DNA of 64,000 nucleotides from Lithobates sylvaticus (GCA_028564925.1 CM053032.1:114631490-114695489), one strand, 5' to 3'; shown: positions 10,176 through 22,299, numbered from the stretch's first letter. The notes: generated by a model from the sequence alone, not told the origin. Program-made: numbers and translations.

Positions 10176-11527
10176 GTAAGATGTACATGATGTCAGAGCT
10201 ACAATATATTGAAGGGAAACGAAGCAGCAAAGGATGCATCTTATTCATACAGTACAGGACACAGGCAGGATATTCTTAGAGCCTGGGTTTTCTTATCATA
10301 CATTTTAGGTGACACTGGCAAAGCTTTTGAGGATGCCCCCTATAAACTTAATTTCGAGAGTCCTCAGTTTTTATGCTAGTGTCCTAAGGTGATGGACATA
10401 TTTTCCTTTACAGAGAAGTTATTCTTAGCTTAACTAGTTTTTGTATTTGGATTCTTCAATCGACTCATCACTGTCTTTTTTAATACAACACTAGAAGCAG
10501 TGCCCCTGGCACCATGGGGATGGCCTGTAAGTTTGCTTCAGACACTGGATCCTGCATGGGCCCTCACTAGGCACTTATCGCGGCACGTGTAGTCAGCCAC
10601 TGGGTGCTATAAAAGTTTGATGCTGTAGTCCATCCCTATAGAACTCAGACCTATTCCGAGGGTACGTCCACGTCCACCATGAGGGGCAAAGCCTGGACCT
10701 GCAAAATAGGAACAAGCATCATTAGCAGGTAAGATGGGGGTCACCCTTTTTTCCCTGAACGTCACTCTGATCTCAGTCTCAGGTGGATGGCCAGATGTTG
10801 CATCACAGTACCCATTTAGGATATTCCCTTGGTTTGCCCCTCTCACAAGGTAGACTTTCCAGTCACCATCATGTCTGTTAGACATGTCTCAGAGTTGACT
10901 TTTACAAAGCCATTCCTCATCCTTTACAGTAGCAGGGTAGTCCCGTGCCCAAGGCCATCCTTGCTTATGTTTAAGACAAGATTGATCTGCAAGAAAATGC
11001 ATTTTAATGAGTGTGCACAGGGAATTGGCACAAACTCATCCTCACTGTATAACAATTCCTAATGATTTATTAGACTTATTGGGTGTGGTTTATAAAGACT
11101 TCAGTGAACGTTCTGGAGAATTGAGTAATACAAACTGCGCGAGCAACCAGTCCATATCTACCAAAATATCCTTATCTCTCAATATGTCCTTCAAACAAAC
11201 TAGCTAAAATTAGCTCTGACTGGTATATGCTGGCAACCAGCTAACTTATTTTAAGATATTACAAAAGTAAATTTCTTGTAGAAGACAGATGGAGTTGTTT
11301 CAGTCATGATGGAAGACAAAAAAGTGTCACTAATACACTTCTCAAAATGTAACCGTGAGGCAGCTGATGTGATGTAACTTGTTATACAAGAGAGCTTGTA
11401 AGTGCAGTTCTTAAAATACACTTTTTAATAAAACACACTTTGAAGGCGATAATGCTCTATGTATATTTCTTCTGTATATTTGCTTCCTGTGCGCCCCATG
11501 GACTTGGAGAGACGGGAGGCTCCGGTT
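10176..11527. other. Presumed intron with a dispersed repeat
   Basis: Downstream of the ePHD exon. About 10330-10900 shares words and order with 30385-30780 (GCTAGTGTCCTxAGGTGAT, then a T-rich run, then GATCCTGCAT and a GTGTAGT segment), so it is a dispersed repeat of unknown class. About 10900-11527 shows nothing I recognise. Confidence 0.5.
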
Positions 11528-12053
11528 TTGAAGAGTAACTCCACTTTTGTTGAGAAAAAAAAAAAACCTTCCACTCTTTTGTTCTAAAGAGAGCGGTTTG
11601 TGTCCATGTGCAAGATGACTCTAATAGGGGTGGTTTCATAATTCTCAATCAGCTGCAGCAGCTTCAGGGCTCTAATGAGGAAAGCCGCAAGGTCTGCATC
11701 CCTTTAGACATAATTTCTTATGGGGAGTATCTCACCGAAAAATAAATTTTTGTTGCAGGGGATGGCAAAAATCTGACTTGTATCTTAATGCAGACTTCTG
11801 GGAAAACCAGTGAGCCAATTACACAAGCAGAAAATTATGTTTCTGGAGGACATCCTGTACATATTCTGTGTGCAGAACACCTCCAGGTAGCCATATTGCA
11901 TTGCATTTTACAGAAACTTACAGTGCTGCAGATTGAAAAGGAAAAGTAATTTCTAGTAACATTCAATTACAGTATGACTTGTGTCAAAATTGCATGATAT
12001 ATTTTTTTTCCTTTATTTTTTTTTTCCTTGCGAAAGTGGAGTTACCCTTTTAA
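11528..12053. mobile_element. TTAA MITE with GGGTAACTCCACTTT ends
   Basis: The inverted ends are AGAGTAACTCCACTTTTG at 11532 and CGAAAGTGGAGTTACCC before the TTAA at 12050-12053. The left target has decayed to TTGA. About 525 bp, non-coding, lying in the presumed intron. Confidence 0.75.
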
Positions 12054-12472
12054 GGATTAGCCATGTCCTAATCGCAGAATGGCTGGCTGTGTTATAAGCA
12101 TTGTATGCCTGTCTTGTAAAAAGGCACGTTGAGAGGGTGAGCCATTTTTCCAGTTTGAGGTGGAGAGAACTCTTTTGGATCAGGTGAAGTGTTTTATGTG
12201 AGCAAAATATTTCAACACTAATGCTGTCTACTGGTTCATAAAAATATTACGCAACTTTGTTACATCTGTTTTTATCACTAACATGATTTGTATTTTGTAT
12301 GACTTGCAGGAGAAAGGTGTCTTTATTAGGTTGCAACTGTTGCACCTTGTTATAGGAGGGTTATTTAAGAGCTATATAGTGTTTATTATGCAAGTTGTGC
12401 ATGCGTATCAAGGTTTCTTGAATACAGCAGTTATTTATAGGTTCATTTTGTTTTGGAGCGCAGTGGGGATTT

Positions 12473-12743
12473 TTAAAAGAAAAGTGTGTTTCTGGCTATT
12501 CATACTTACCTAGGTGTATACAGCATCAGACAGATGCTGCATCTGTCCCCTGCCACCTCTTCACTGAGAACCGAGCCACTGAACATAGCCGATGGCTCAG
12601 TTCTCTAGCCTCCCCGAGTGGAGAGCGGACTTCAGACCGCTCTTCGCTGAAAACGGGTCACAGGAATGCAAAACAAATTGCACTCCTCTGACCGAGAGGA
12701 GAAGCCCAGCCTAAAAAGCTCAGGCTGGTCTTCTCCTTTTTAA
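12473..12743. mobile_element. Short TTAA MITE (AGGAGAAG family)
   Basis: 271 bp between TTAA at 12473 and TTAA at 12740. Its right end, read on the minus strand, begins TTAAAAAGGAGAAG and matches the left end of the larger element at 47357. Shared inner words include GGGTCACAGGA. Non-coding. Confidence 0.65.
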
Positions 12744-13299
12744 GAGTTTTTACATAGGTATAGTTTTATAAAAGTTGAAAAAAGACCAGGTTTATGTATG
12801 CGTTGTGCCCATGCACGTGTGATTTATTTGTTTATTTATATTAATATTTCCTATAGTCCTGTATTTATGGTTTAATTCTGCACTTGCCAAACTAATAATG
12901 TGATCAATATTGTGTGTAATACAATATTATATGTGATACCAAAAAAATAAAACAAGTGAAAAAGGGGGTACATGTGTATGTGTATGCTGCTATCTCCAAG
13001 AATGAAATACTTAATTCACAAACCTATATAGAAGATTGCGCAAACCTTAAACATATTACGGAATAATCATACAAAACACATAACTATGTGAGCGAATCAA
13101 TCAACGTAAATCAATTAATATTGTGTTAAAAACTTGAAGTCATAATAAATGCAACTTTAAAGAGAAGTAATGAATGCAACTTCTGATGCAGCACCCAGAA
13201 ATCTGTAATAGCAACTGGTAGGTACTTTATATCCAAGCAGAGAGGTAAGCTAAAAAGACAGGCCTCTTATCGGACAGGATGGACCCCAAATTATAGGGA
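12744..13299. other. AT-rich unassigned stretch
   Basis: No gene and no repeat ends that I can identify. It contains an A-rich run (about 12941-12965) and ends where the PLE-like sequence begins. Part of it may be 3' sequence of an unrelated repeat. Confidence 0.3.
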
Positions 13300-13439
13300 T
13301 CAAGCTTGCCTGATATGCACAGTAATCAGCTGTGGTGTTCCACCTGGTCTGCTCAAAACACTGGTCAATCCTCTAATGCCATTATGCCGAATATGTGAGG
13401 GATGGAGGTGTATAACTAGCTGACATCTATTGCTCACCA

Positions 13440-14095
13440 AAGACTGTAAGAAAAAATCAATACATTTTCCTATGCGGGACATTATTGAGTCGATCCCGCT
13501 AACAATAGGCCTGTTTTTAAAAATGTTATGAACTTTTGGCAAGTAATAAATAGGTATCCTAGGGGCCAGAGCGATTAAAAATTCCTTTTCCTTTTCATGT
13601 GTCAGTCCTTTTCCTAAACCCTTCCTGTATTAGATTATTTTAAAACCACTTATCTTGATTAGTGTTTTTTTTTTGGAGAATTTTGTTTATTTTTGTCTGA
13701 CAATAAATTTTCCAACTCCTCCATATATTCCTGTCTTTTTAATAACACAATTCCCCCACACTTATCTGCTAGACGAATAATTAGGTCCTCCCGCTCACAT
13801 AGGGCTTTTATGCCCTCATTGACCATACTTTTTTTTACGGTTTTTAAAAACAACTTTTTGCAAATCCTGCAGAACCAACTCCTTAAATTCACAAATGTTA
13901 GGCGGCTGTTTACCAGGTGGGTTAAATGTTGACTCATTCCTCAAACCTGTGCCAGCTGGTCTGATTCCGTTTCTTTACATTGGGGCATAGAAAGGAAATG
14001 TCTTTTAATACTTAATTTTCTGACATATTTTTGGACATCAATGACTGTCTGGAATTTATTTAAGGATTTTTGTGGAGCGAATTTAAGTCCTTTAT
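13440..14095 (-). pseudogene. PLE reverse transcriptase region
   Basis: Pieces on the minus strand show GLKFAPQKSLNKFQ and YVRKLSIKRHF (the upstream PLE block), then LADKCGGIVLLKRQEYMEEL (matching the PLE signature KPADKGG-x-IV) near 13740, and LPKVHNIFKNRPIVSGIDS followed by GKCIDFFLQ near 13440-13540 (PLE pattern PKIHK-x-RPIVSG-x-GKYID-x-LQ). These are diagnostic of PLE rather than LINE RTs. The catalytic YADD part is not present because the element ends first. Frames are broken at least twice. Confidence 0.85.
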
Positions 14096-15099
14096 TTAAC
14101 CACTTCAGCCCCGGACCAATTGGCAGCCAAAGGACCAGGCCCCTTTTTGCAATTCGGCACTGCGTCGCTTTAACTAACAATTGCGCGGTCATGCGACGTG
14201 GCTCCAAAACAAAATTGGCGTCCTTTTTTTCCCACAAATAGAGCTTTCTTTTGGTGGTATTTGATCGCCCCTGCGGTTTTTATTTTTTGCGCTATAAACA
14301 AAAATAGAACGACAATTTTGAAAAAAATGCAATATTTTTTACTTTTTGCTATAATAAATATCCCCAAAAAATATATAAAAAAACTTTTTTTTTCCTCAGT
14401 TTAGGCCAATACGTATTCTTCTACATATTTTTGGTAAAAAAAATCGCAATTAGCGATTATTGATTAGTTTGCGCAAAAGTTATAGCGTTTTCAAAATAGG
14501 GGATAGTTTTATAGCATTTTTATTATTTTTTTTTATTAGTAATGGCGGCGATCAGCGATTTTTATTGTGACTGCGACATTTTGGCGGACACATCGGACAT
14601 TTTTGACACATTTTTGGGACATTTGTCATTTATACAGCAATCACTGCTATTTAAATAGCACTGATTCCTATGTAAATGACAGTTGTAGTTAGGGGGTTAA
14701 CCACTAGGGGGCGGGGAGGAGTCAGTGTGACGTGTTGTGTTTTTTCTTTACAGTAGGGGGGCGTGGCTGTACGTCTGACGTCATTGATCGGCGTTCCCGA
14801 TGACAGGGAACCGCCGATCACTGACAGTCAGTGTAGGAAGCGCGGGGAGAGGTTTGTTTACATAGACCTCTCCCCGTTCTTCCGCTCCGTAACCCGATCG
14901 CGGGATACCAGCGGCGATCGGGTCCGCTGGTCCCGCGGCCGGGGTCACGGAGCTCCCGACCGGGTCGCGAGCGTGCCGCTAGCGGCGCGCACGCGACCCA
15001 CGGGCAGGCACATGCACGATCACGTACAGGTACGTGATTCTGCCTGCCCGTGCCATTCTGCTGACGTATATATGCAGTGGCCGGTCGGGAAGCGGTTAA
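14096..15099. mobile_element. TTAA-bounded MITE, about 1 kb, inside the PLE
   Basis: Left end TTAACCACTTCAGCCCCGG, right end GGTCGGGAAGCGGTTAA, with TTAA on both edges (14096-14099 and 15096-15099). The inside has the family landmarks AAAGAAAGCTCTATTTGTGG (as its complement), GCGCTATAAAC and ATGTAGAAGAATACG. No transposase. TTAA targets and CC-starting ends point to piggyBac mobilisation. The most intact copy of this abundant family in the window. Confidence 0.85.
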
Positions 15100-15248
15100 T
15101 GTGTCTTTTTCAGCATTGGTGAGTGTTATTCCACTTTAAATTAAATATACCATCACATGTTACCTCTTTCACTTTTTGGGAACGGCTCCTGCATCCTCTT
15201 AGTTTTCCCTTTTTTGCTTGTCCTTTTCCTAAAACATTGCCAGTCTTA

Positions 15249-15673
15249 TGCCGCGTACACTCAATCGGATTTTCCGACAACAAATGTTGGATGTGAGCTA
15301 GTTGGCGGAAAGTCCGACCGTGTGTATGCTCCATCGAACATTTGCTGTCGGACTTTTCGCCAACAAATGTTGGCTAGCAGGTTCTCAAATTTTCCGCCAA
15401 CAAATGTTTGTTGTCGGACTTTTAGATCGTGTGTACACAAGTCCGTCGGACAAAAGTCAACGCATGCTCGGAATCAAGTACGAGACGGAAGTGCTCGGTC
15501 TTGTAACACTAGCATTCGTAATGGAGATATCATGTACGTCTTGTACGTCACTACGTTCATAATTTTTGGCCAACATTTGTGTGACCGTGTGCATGCAAGG
15601 AAAGTTGGCGCCAACATACTTCAAACAAAATACCATGGTTTTGTTGTCGGAAAGTCTGATCGTGTACGGGGCA
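15249..15673. mobile_element. Harbinger-like MITE (copy 2) inside the PLE
   Basis: 425 bp starting TGCCGCGTACACTCAATCGG and ending in the inverted form, with TTA on each side (15246-15248 and 15674-15676). The inside alternates CCGACAACAAATGTT-type words. Same family as 7051-7463. Non-coding. Confidence 0.85.
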
Positions 15674-15969
15674 TTAGTCTTAGTTCTTAAAGGTGTATAT
15701 ATACCCCGAGTCCCATTCGGGCATCTGATGTTATCTTGTGGTGGTCTGTAGTCCCATTCCCTATAGATTAATTCTTCATCTTGATTTTCCGGATAGGTTT
15801 GTAATGAACTATTACGGTTTTCCGTCTGGATTTCATACCCATAGGGGGTATGAACACATTCATGGATAATGGCTGTGTATGTAAGCAGGTGCTGTAGTGA
15901 CCATCGGCTGGAACTGAAGATAGTTTAGGCAGAAGATCGTCACCAGCACACAGTGGCCCTCCAATGTTG

Positions 15970-16131
15970 GTTCAAAACTTTATTCAGCGATCACATTGTT
16001 ACAGCAAGATCAACATTTCAGAGCCTTGCAGGACCCCTTCATCATTGACCCCTGATGAAGGGGTCTTGTGAGGCTCCGAAACTTTGCTCTTGCTGTAACA
16101 ATGTATTTTTCGAATAAAGCTTTGGACCCAC
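15970..16131. repeat. Inverted pair of hammerhead-ribozyme-like motifs
   Basis: The arms at 15970-16044 and 16053-16131 are inverted copies around an 8-bp centre. The plus-strand arm has CTGATGA at 16052-16058, a 6-bp stem GGGGTC/GGCTCC (16060-16065 with 16072-16077) and GAAAC at 16078-16082. This is the CUGAUGA - stem II - GAAA layout of a hammerhead core with one extra base. The minus-strand arm keeps TGATGA, the stem and GAAA but with changes. PLE flanks are known to carry minimal hammerheads, and this lies at the 5' side of the PLE. Activity is unproven and stem III is not clear. Confidence 0.6.
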
Positions 16132-16136
16132 ATTCG

Positions 16137-16514
16137 AGATCCACGGTTTGCTTGGGACATTCATCTGGCTTCTTGGGAATATGGAGTTGTACATTTTTTT
16201 AGACACACTTTCTGTAAGCCATGGTCAAATATCTTTAATTCTAACCTCAGATTGTGACAGCATGCCTTTTCAGACACCTTAAGGTGAACAGTTTATCAGT
16301 TACTGAAAACACATTTGATATATTTGTGCAATGTAATCATATCTCACCTTAAGCTTCACTTGCCGCTTGAGATTGGGCTATAAGACCCAGGGAGGGTAGA
16401 ATCTTTATCTTTCTTTGCTATAAGTTTAATGTAGGCCTGGGAGCCTGTTGGGAGGTAGAAACATCCTTTTAACATATACTGATAAACTGGAAGCAGCATA
16501 TGGGGGCTATAGTC
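16137..16514. other. Unassigned stretch
   Basis: Between the PLE flank and an L1 scrap. No coding, TIRs or tandem repeats recognised. Confidence 0.3.
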
Positions 16515-17045
16515 ACTGGTTAGTTTGAAAAGCCATCGGGGCCCGGGTTGGCTAAGGTTTTAATCGTAGAGACGATTTCAAAGTAATGGCGTTTAAATTA
16601 TCCAATTGGGAGGAAGTCAATTGTGGTAAGCAAAGTTTTTGAAGGCAAGGGATTGCTGCTGACTGATCTATGGGATCGGAACAGTAGACACTAGTATAAA
16701 GATCAACCAAAATCTGATGAATTTCCAATGGGGAAGTGGAGATAGAGCCCAAAGGGAGTCGTAGGGCCGCTATGTGGGTAGGCTGATAGAAGCCTCTACA
16801 CAGCCTGGCTAAGGGCTTGCCCCCCCTTATTGATATATTTATGAAAGGGAAGGGAAGAAATAGAGGCGTTAATGCTCTTGTAGGTCAGCCCACAAATCGA
16901 AAATTGGCTCTTTGCTTCATACCACGCTGCTTTATTTGCTTGCGCCCGGGCGTGTGCAATTTTATTGTGAGCAAATCTTAGAGTGTCACTAGCTTGCAGA
17001 TAACGTGCCATTGCATTTTTCTTGAATTGGGTAATGTAGGAGATG
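16515..17045 (-). pseudogene. Second Tx1/L1 LINE scrap, linker to early RT
   Basis: Minus-strand pieces ISYITQFKKNAMARYLQASD and KINSSI-like linker sequence (16796-17040), then GSISTSPLEIHQILVDLYTS (16680-16752) and, near 16540, TIKTLANPGPDGF, the PGPDGF block that opens L1-type RTs. It is the region between endonuclease and RT in ORF2, about 530 bp, frame-broken and truncated at both ends. It abuts a TTAA MITE at about 17046. A different copy from the LINE at 838-4810. Confidence 0.75.
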
Positions 17046-17697
17046 ATTTTGCCTCTCCTGGGCGAAATCCCATATGGGTGCGACCTTCCCCTTTTCGGCC
17101 ACCAGAGGGCGTGCGCACACCCGCGGAGGCTCGTGTGCACAAGCACCAGCACAGGGGTTTGTGTGTGTAAACACACAAATCCCTGTGCTGTCAGAGGAGA
17201 GGAGACATGTCGTTTGTTCCTAGTAAGTAGGAATAGCGATATGTCTCCTCTCCTACTCAGTCCTATCCCCATACAGTTAGAACACACTGAGAACACACAT
17301 TTAACTCCTTGATTGCCCCCTAGTGTTAACCCCTTCCCTGCCAGTGACATTTATACAGTAAGCAGTGCATTTTTATAGCATTGATCGCTGTATAAATGTC
17401 AATGGTCCAAAAAATGTGTCTGATCTGTCCATTGCAATGTCGTAGTACCGCTATAAATCGCTGATCACCGCCATTACTAGTTAAAAAAAAAAAATGCCAT
17501 AAATCTCCCATAGTTTGTAGACGCTATAACTTTTGCGCAAACCAATCATACGCTTATTGCGATATTTTATTTTTTTATTTATTTATTTTTTTTACCAAAA
17601 ATATGTAGAAGAATATATCGGCCTAAACTGACGAAGACATTTTTATTTTTATTTTTTCGTTTGGGGATATTTATTATGGCAGAAAGTAACGCATATG

Positions 17698-17728
<31 letters not shown>

Positions 17729-17800
17729 GCGACAGTGCCAAATTGTAAAAAGTACTCTGATCATGAAGGAGGTAAAATCTTCTGGGGCTAAAGTAGTTAA
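17046..17800. mobile_element. TTAA MITE, left-truncated
   Basis: Ends GGGGCTAAAGTAGTTAA at 17800. Contains GACGCTATAACTTTTGCGCA and ATGTAGAAGAAT landmarks and a poly-T run at about 17700-17724. A palindromic block around 17140-17250 includes CACAGGGGTTTGTGTGTGTA and its partner. Same broad family as 30780-33053 and 40205-41170. The left end joins L1 sequence without a clear TTAA. Confidence 0.7.
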
Positions 17801-18270
17801 AGGTATTGTAAAGTCAGAAGGTTTTTTTTTTTTTTTTATCTTAATGCATTCTATGCATTAAGATTTAAAGTCTTCTATGTGGAGCAGCTCCCCTAACACT
17901 TACCTGAGGTCATTTTCTGTCCAATGATTTCCACGGGTGTCTCAGCTGTCCGAGATTATCCCTCCTGAGACGCAGCAGTGGTACCATTGGCTGCCGCTGC
18001 TGTCAATCAAAGTCAGTTAGCCACTCAGGAGAGAGAGGGGGTGGGGCTCCATGTCTGAATGGGCACAGGGAGCTGTGACTCGACTCGGGTGCCCCCCAAA
18101 GCAAGCTGCTTGCTGTGTGGGCACTGAACAGGAGGGAGGATCACAGAAGAGGAACCCGAGAAGAGGAGGATCGGGCTGCTTTGTGCAAATCCACTGCAAC
18201 AGAGCAGGTAAGTATAACATGTTTGTTATTTTTATAGGGAGAAGAAACAAGACTTTACAATCATTGTAAG
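17797..18270. mobile_element. MITE of the TTAAAGG-x-TTGTAAAG family (copy 1)
   Basis: Begins TTAAAGGTATTGTAAAG and ends with the inverted CTTTACAATCATTGTAA. Contains a hairpin TTAATGCATTCTATGCATTAA (21 nt with one loop base, about 17841-17861). Other copies lie at 42584-43010 and, partly, at 33985-34395. The 2.2-kb insertion at 25453 has similar ends. It shares the TTAA at 17797-17800 with its neighbour. Confidence 0.7.
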
Positions 18271-18463
18271 TGAGAAAAAAAAATGATTATAAAAAAACCC
18301 CATAAAGAATAAAGTGTAAAAATTCTGTTTTATATAGTATCATCATGGCTCAGTATAAAGCCTAAACAACATCCCTGTAAAGTCTGTAATTTCTATTCTT
18401 TTATCCTGAGTGACCTGGAGGTTATCCTCCCAAATGGCCAGATGCAGAAATTATACCTTAAAA

Positions 18464-19628
18464 CAGAGGCGCTCAACCTGTGCCACAAAATGATAGCTAT
18501 AGTAGGGTGGTAGCTATGGTGAAGGGTTTGGTTTCGATTTCTTTGGTTGTCATTTTCATTTATGTACAAGGATTTTTACAACAAAGTTTAATACTGTAAA
18601 TTACCCCCCAGAGTGTTTGATTTTTTTTTTTTTTTTTTGCTAAAGCCATATGGGATAAACTGCTATTTTCTCTGTGTCCTTTTCCAGGGTTTGTTATTAC
18701 AGAGCCCATCTGTGGCCCTCAATCTCAAAGCAAGGAAGCACATGCCAATGGTTGGCAGCCTGTAGATTGTGATCTGGGCTTGCCGACCCGCTATCCCAGA
18801 GCATCAAAGTGCATCAAGCCGGCAGCGGAGGAAGCAGGCAGCCGCAGAGGGAGAAGAAGCTGCAAAAGTCGATGCTTCCTCTGTAGCGCCGGCTCTTGTC
18901 CCAGGCAGAGTGATGCCAAGTGCACTTCACCTGTAACTTTACTAGCAGCCTGGAGACAGTAGATACCGCAAGAGGAAAAGAGGATCAGCGTAGTAAACAA
19001 AACACATTCTACCATTTTGCAATGGGCATATTGGCCCCTATAAACGGGTTAACAACTATAAGGCTGCTGATCCAGGGGTGCAGTACACCACACCTGCAAG
19101 ACAGAAGTCTATGGCAAAACACAGCTGACCCGCAAGAAAGCCACGGGTGCACTGTGCTGCACCCGCATTGCGGGTAAATTGTAGTACATCAGTGTAAAAG
19201 CAGTCTTATAGGGGGGCTCAGGGCAGTAAGGGCTTTTTTACATTTGCAGTTTGGGGGGCTGTAAAACCCCATAGTTGAGACATGCTTTTACTACACCTCC
19301 CCAACCACTGGTGTAGTTTCAGGGGTCGCAATAGCGACCCCACATGATGCACCAGGGGTTCCATGAGGCACCTCCCTGTTGCATTCTGTTTTAAACTTGG
19401 ACGGGGGGCGGTATATACAGGAACTGATCCCCTCCATTCTCTCCTGCAACTGCTGAAAGCTGGTGTCTCCTCCTCTCCCTCCCACTGGCATCCAGCAGCT
19501 GCAGCAGGAAAATGTTCATTATCCTATTCAAATTAAAAAAAATGGAACCATTTAATTTCATTGTGGCCCATGACCGGTTACCAAATCACTTAAATGTTCC
19601 TCGCTGTTCAAAAGGTTTAGCACCCCTG
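18464..19628. mobile_element. Possible hAT-like element
   Basis: The left end CAGAGGCGCTCAACCTGTG is roughly inverted to the right end AAAAGGTTTAGCACCCCTG. No 8-bp duplication is visible, so the call is weak. No transposase. The flanks at 18271-18463 and 19629-19876 show nothing recognisable. Confidence 0.4.
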
Positions 19629-19876
19629 CCCCAGAGTAAAATGCCAAACCCTATTCTATCAGTGTATTATTGATCACGTTTCACTTCTAGGCATAAGATG
19701 GAGACCCCCATAAGCTGTCACATTGGGCTATACCACAAATTTGATATAAATATGATTACAATTTCAGCTTTGGAACACCTTCCTATACTAAATGAATGTG
19801 GGGCAAAGGGGTGGGGTGTCTATGTTGATAAGATGCTAATCCAAAGGGAGACTAGGTGGATCTACACTTAATATGT

Positions 19877-20496
19877 TGTTATGTTTGCGTCTATCTAGCA
19901 AGGTTACTCTGTGGTATAAGCAAGGAAGCTGAGACTTCTGCAGTGTGTAAATGTGCTATTTCAATACAAAGAGGCTGTACATACAAAACTATTACAATAT
20001 TAGGAATACAATACAAGACTGACAGATATCTATAACAAGCAAGATGCCTAGAAAATAGAACAGCCTATGGTCTATAACTACAAATACATTTAATGGTTAC
20101 TTATCTTCTGTTACTGTATGTTTTGTGATCTCCATTGGCAATGATTCTTCTTGGAGACCAGGCTCTGTTCTTCTTTTATGAGTGGCTTCTTCTGATCTTA
20201 CAGCATGATGATGTGTGTCTAACTTATGCCTGAACCCCCCTTTTATGTCAGACTGTTTACCATAGTTACCCAAACAGAAAACATACCATTTACTGTAGCT
20301 GTGTAAACAATGGACTGTTGCAAACTGTCAATTGTTTACAACAATGGTATCTATGTTCCTATTATATGCATCAGCATTTGTTTGACTCAAGCCAAAAATC
20401 TGACAGTAATCTGATCAACTAACTTGTAATATTGTCCCATGTAATGTTGTTTCTGATTAATGTTAAAAAAAAAATCATATTTTAACAAACGCAACA
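19877..20496 (-). repeat. 3' LTR of the ERV-L-like fossil
   Basis: 620 bp. On the plus strand it starts TGTTATGTTTGCGTC and ends AAACGCAACA, giving TG...CA ends. It matches 28180-29728 with about 4% differences once the hAT insertion in the other copy is set aside. A purine-rich tract on the minus strand adjoins it at about 20497-20512. Confidence 0.88.
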
Positions 20497-20895
20497 CATT
20501 CCGCCCTAGATTTTATTTTCTTTCAGACTCCATACAGAAACCCACTTCATTACTAAGAAAACTCATTCTAAACATTAATTTTCCTTGAATGCAACACCTC
20601 CCATATTTTTGTCTTTGAGAAGGTGTTTCAGTCTTTAACTAAAAGTTCATTAGAAAGTCCATTCTACTTGTTTCTATAGAAACAAGTCCAGGCTTGTAAT
20701 ACATCAAAAGTCCTGCTCTCCACAGCTCTTGCGATTTTCCGTCATTCTTTGCATCATGTCCTATGTCCTCAAATCGGAGTCAGCCTTTGGAATGGAAAAC
20801 AAAGCGGATTATCTGTTCCTTCTAATAATAAACAGTAGATCCAAGCCCTTCAGCTACAATCTCTCCTCTAAATGGCTTCTTGCCTGAATATCTGA

Positions 20896-22038
20896 CTAAC
20901 ACTCCCCCCCTCCCCCTGCCTGTACCCACTTCTGACCCTCACAAACAACATCAATAGGGAGGAGAGGAAATATACTGATATTTCCCAGAAGATCACTGCT
21001 GTTTATTTTGGAAGGTTTGATGTTATGTAGCCTCATTTTCAACTCTTGCTGAGAAGTATCCACTAACCAGTCAGAGTCCCAGCCACTGTCTTGAAGCTCA
21101 TCTGTCAATGCAAATGTAACTTCAAACCTTCCTGCCAGATTCCCTCTCATTCCTACATAGGCCTCAGCTTCAGATAGGTCACTCTTGGTTTCTATGTCAT
21201 GGGAACCAGTAACATGGTATCTGTTAAGCCCTGTTCTTTCAGGAACCTTACATAAATACTGAACTCTGCACTCCAGCTGTGGAATCTGTGCCCCGGCCCC
21301 TACCATCCTCTCATATGGTGTGCTTTTGGTTATTGGCCTAGAATTGAACAACATGACTGCCTGTGTGAGGACCCGATCCCACCCCCTTAGTGTATGTGTG
21401 GGTGTAAGTTCGCGTATCTGGTCCTTCAATAGCCCGTTGTATCTTTCAATCAAACCAGCTGCCTGTGGATGGTATGGGATGTGGCACAACTCGCACTCCA
21501 GAATCTTTGGCCCACTGCTGTACTGTTGATCTGGTGAAGTGTGAGCCGTTATCACTTTGGACTTGTTTGGGACAACCATAAGCAACGACAAGTTTCTGGA
21601 GCAGCTGAAGCGTTGTGGCTTGAGCTGCACGTTTGCAAGGATGAACAAGCATAAGTCCTGAATAGGTGTCCACTGCAGTGCAACAATATCTCAGTCCATT
21701 GTTTCCCGGGGCAGGGGACCGATGAAGTCAATCTTCCAGATCTCTGCAGGCCTCTCACCCCTCTTAATCTACCCGGTGGAGCACTTTTGCAATGGCCATT
21801 GTCGCACTTCTCCACAGACTGTACAGTTCCCTATTACAGTCTTTATCATGTCCATGGATATAGGCAATCCTCTCTGCTGTGCCCATTCATATGTTGCTTT
21901 CTGCCCCAAATGTCCAGATTGCTTGTGGGCCCAGTTGGCCAAGTTCATCAAGACAGGATCGATTGGCACAACTGCCTTCACTTTGGTGATTTCATCTGCA
22001 ACTCTGTTATAGTTCTCAAAGTCTGGGACTAGGGGCAC
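20896..22038 (-). pseudogene. ERV-L-like pol: integrase region
   Basis: Integrase inserts the DNA copy into the host genome. The visible parts are a zinc-finger-like N-terminal section (HKQSGHLGQKATYEWAQQ near 21920), the core beginning VDTYSGLMLV (near 21660) with QSDNGSHFT, then YHPQAAGLIERYNGLLKDQI (near 21450), and a C-terminal section. The order and wording fit ERV-L. The reading frames are broken, and the fossil is given here only as parts. Confidence 0.85.
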
Positions 22039-22299
22039 ATGTGCATCAACATGCCCAACTTTTATGGTGCGGGAGTGAGCTTCCTTCTAGATGTAGTCCC
22101 AGACTTCCTTGCCTCCCCACACCACATTTCCATGAATCATCCATTCATTGGACTTCCACGTGGGCATCCAAGTTGTCAGTCCTTTAAAAACCGCCCAGCT
22201 GTCAGTGTAGATAGTGACATGGGAAGAAGGATCCTCCTGAATAGTCATCACTACAGCTTTCAACTCTGCATACTGACTGGACCCTCCAATTCCGGTCTC

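Larger units (their letters stand above)
13300..16136 (-). mobile_element. Penelope-like element (PLE), truncated, with two nested MITEs
   Basis: A minus-strand PLE. From 16136 downward: an inverted hammerhead-like pair (15970-16131), N-terminal coding remnants (15674-15890), a Harbinger MITE (15249-15673), more PLE sequence (15100-15245), a TTAA MITE (14096-15099), then RT-region coding (13440-14095). The 3' half, including the GIY-YIG endonuclease, is absent. Removing the two MITEs would leave a contiguous PLE order, so both arrived after it. PLEs are telomerase-related retroelements, distinct from LINEs. Confidence 0.78.

Noticed and set aside
12300-12350. Possible next RAI1 exon after TTGCAG at 12309 (GGTGTCTTTATTAGG resembles GCIFIE coding)
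   Set aside because: The frame hits a stop at once and the expected downstream residues do not follow. The resemblance is likely chance.
15157-15690. 177-codon open frame
   Set aside because: It spans PLE sequence and a Harbinger-like MITE with repeated CCGAC/AACAAATGTT words and has no coherent protein.
18780-18962. Arg/Ser/Cys-rich open frame as a small gene
   Set aside because: No homology that I recognise, no splice or promoter context, and it is within a probable repeat.
18464-19628. Firm hAT call
   Set aside because: The ends are only roughly inverted and no 8-bp duplication is visible, so it is kept as a weak call only.
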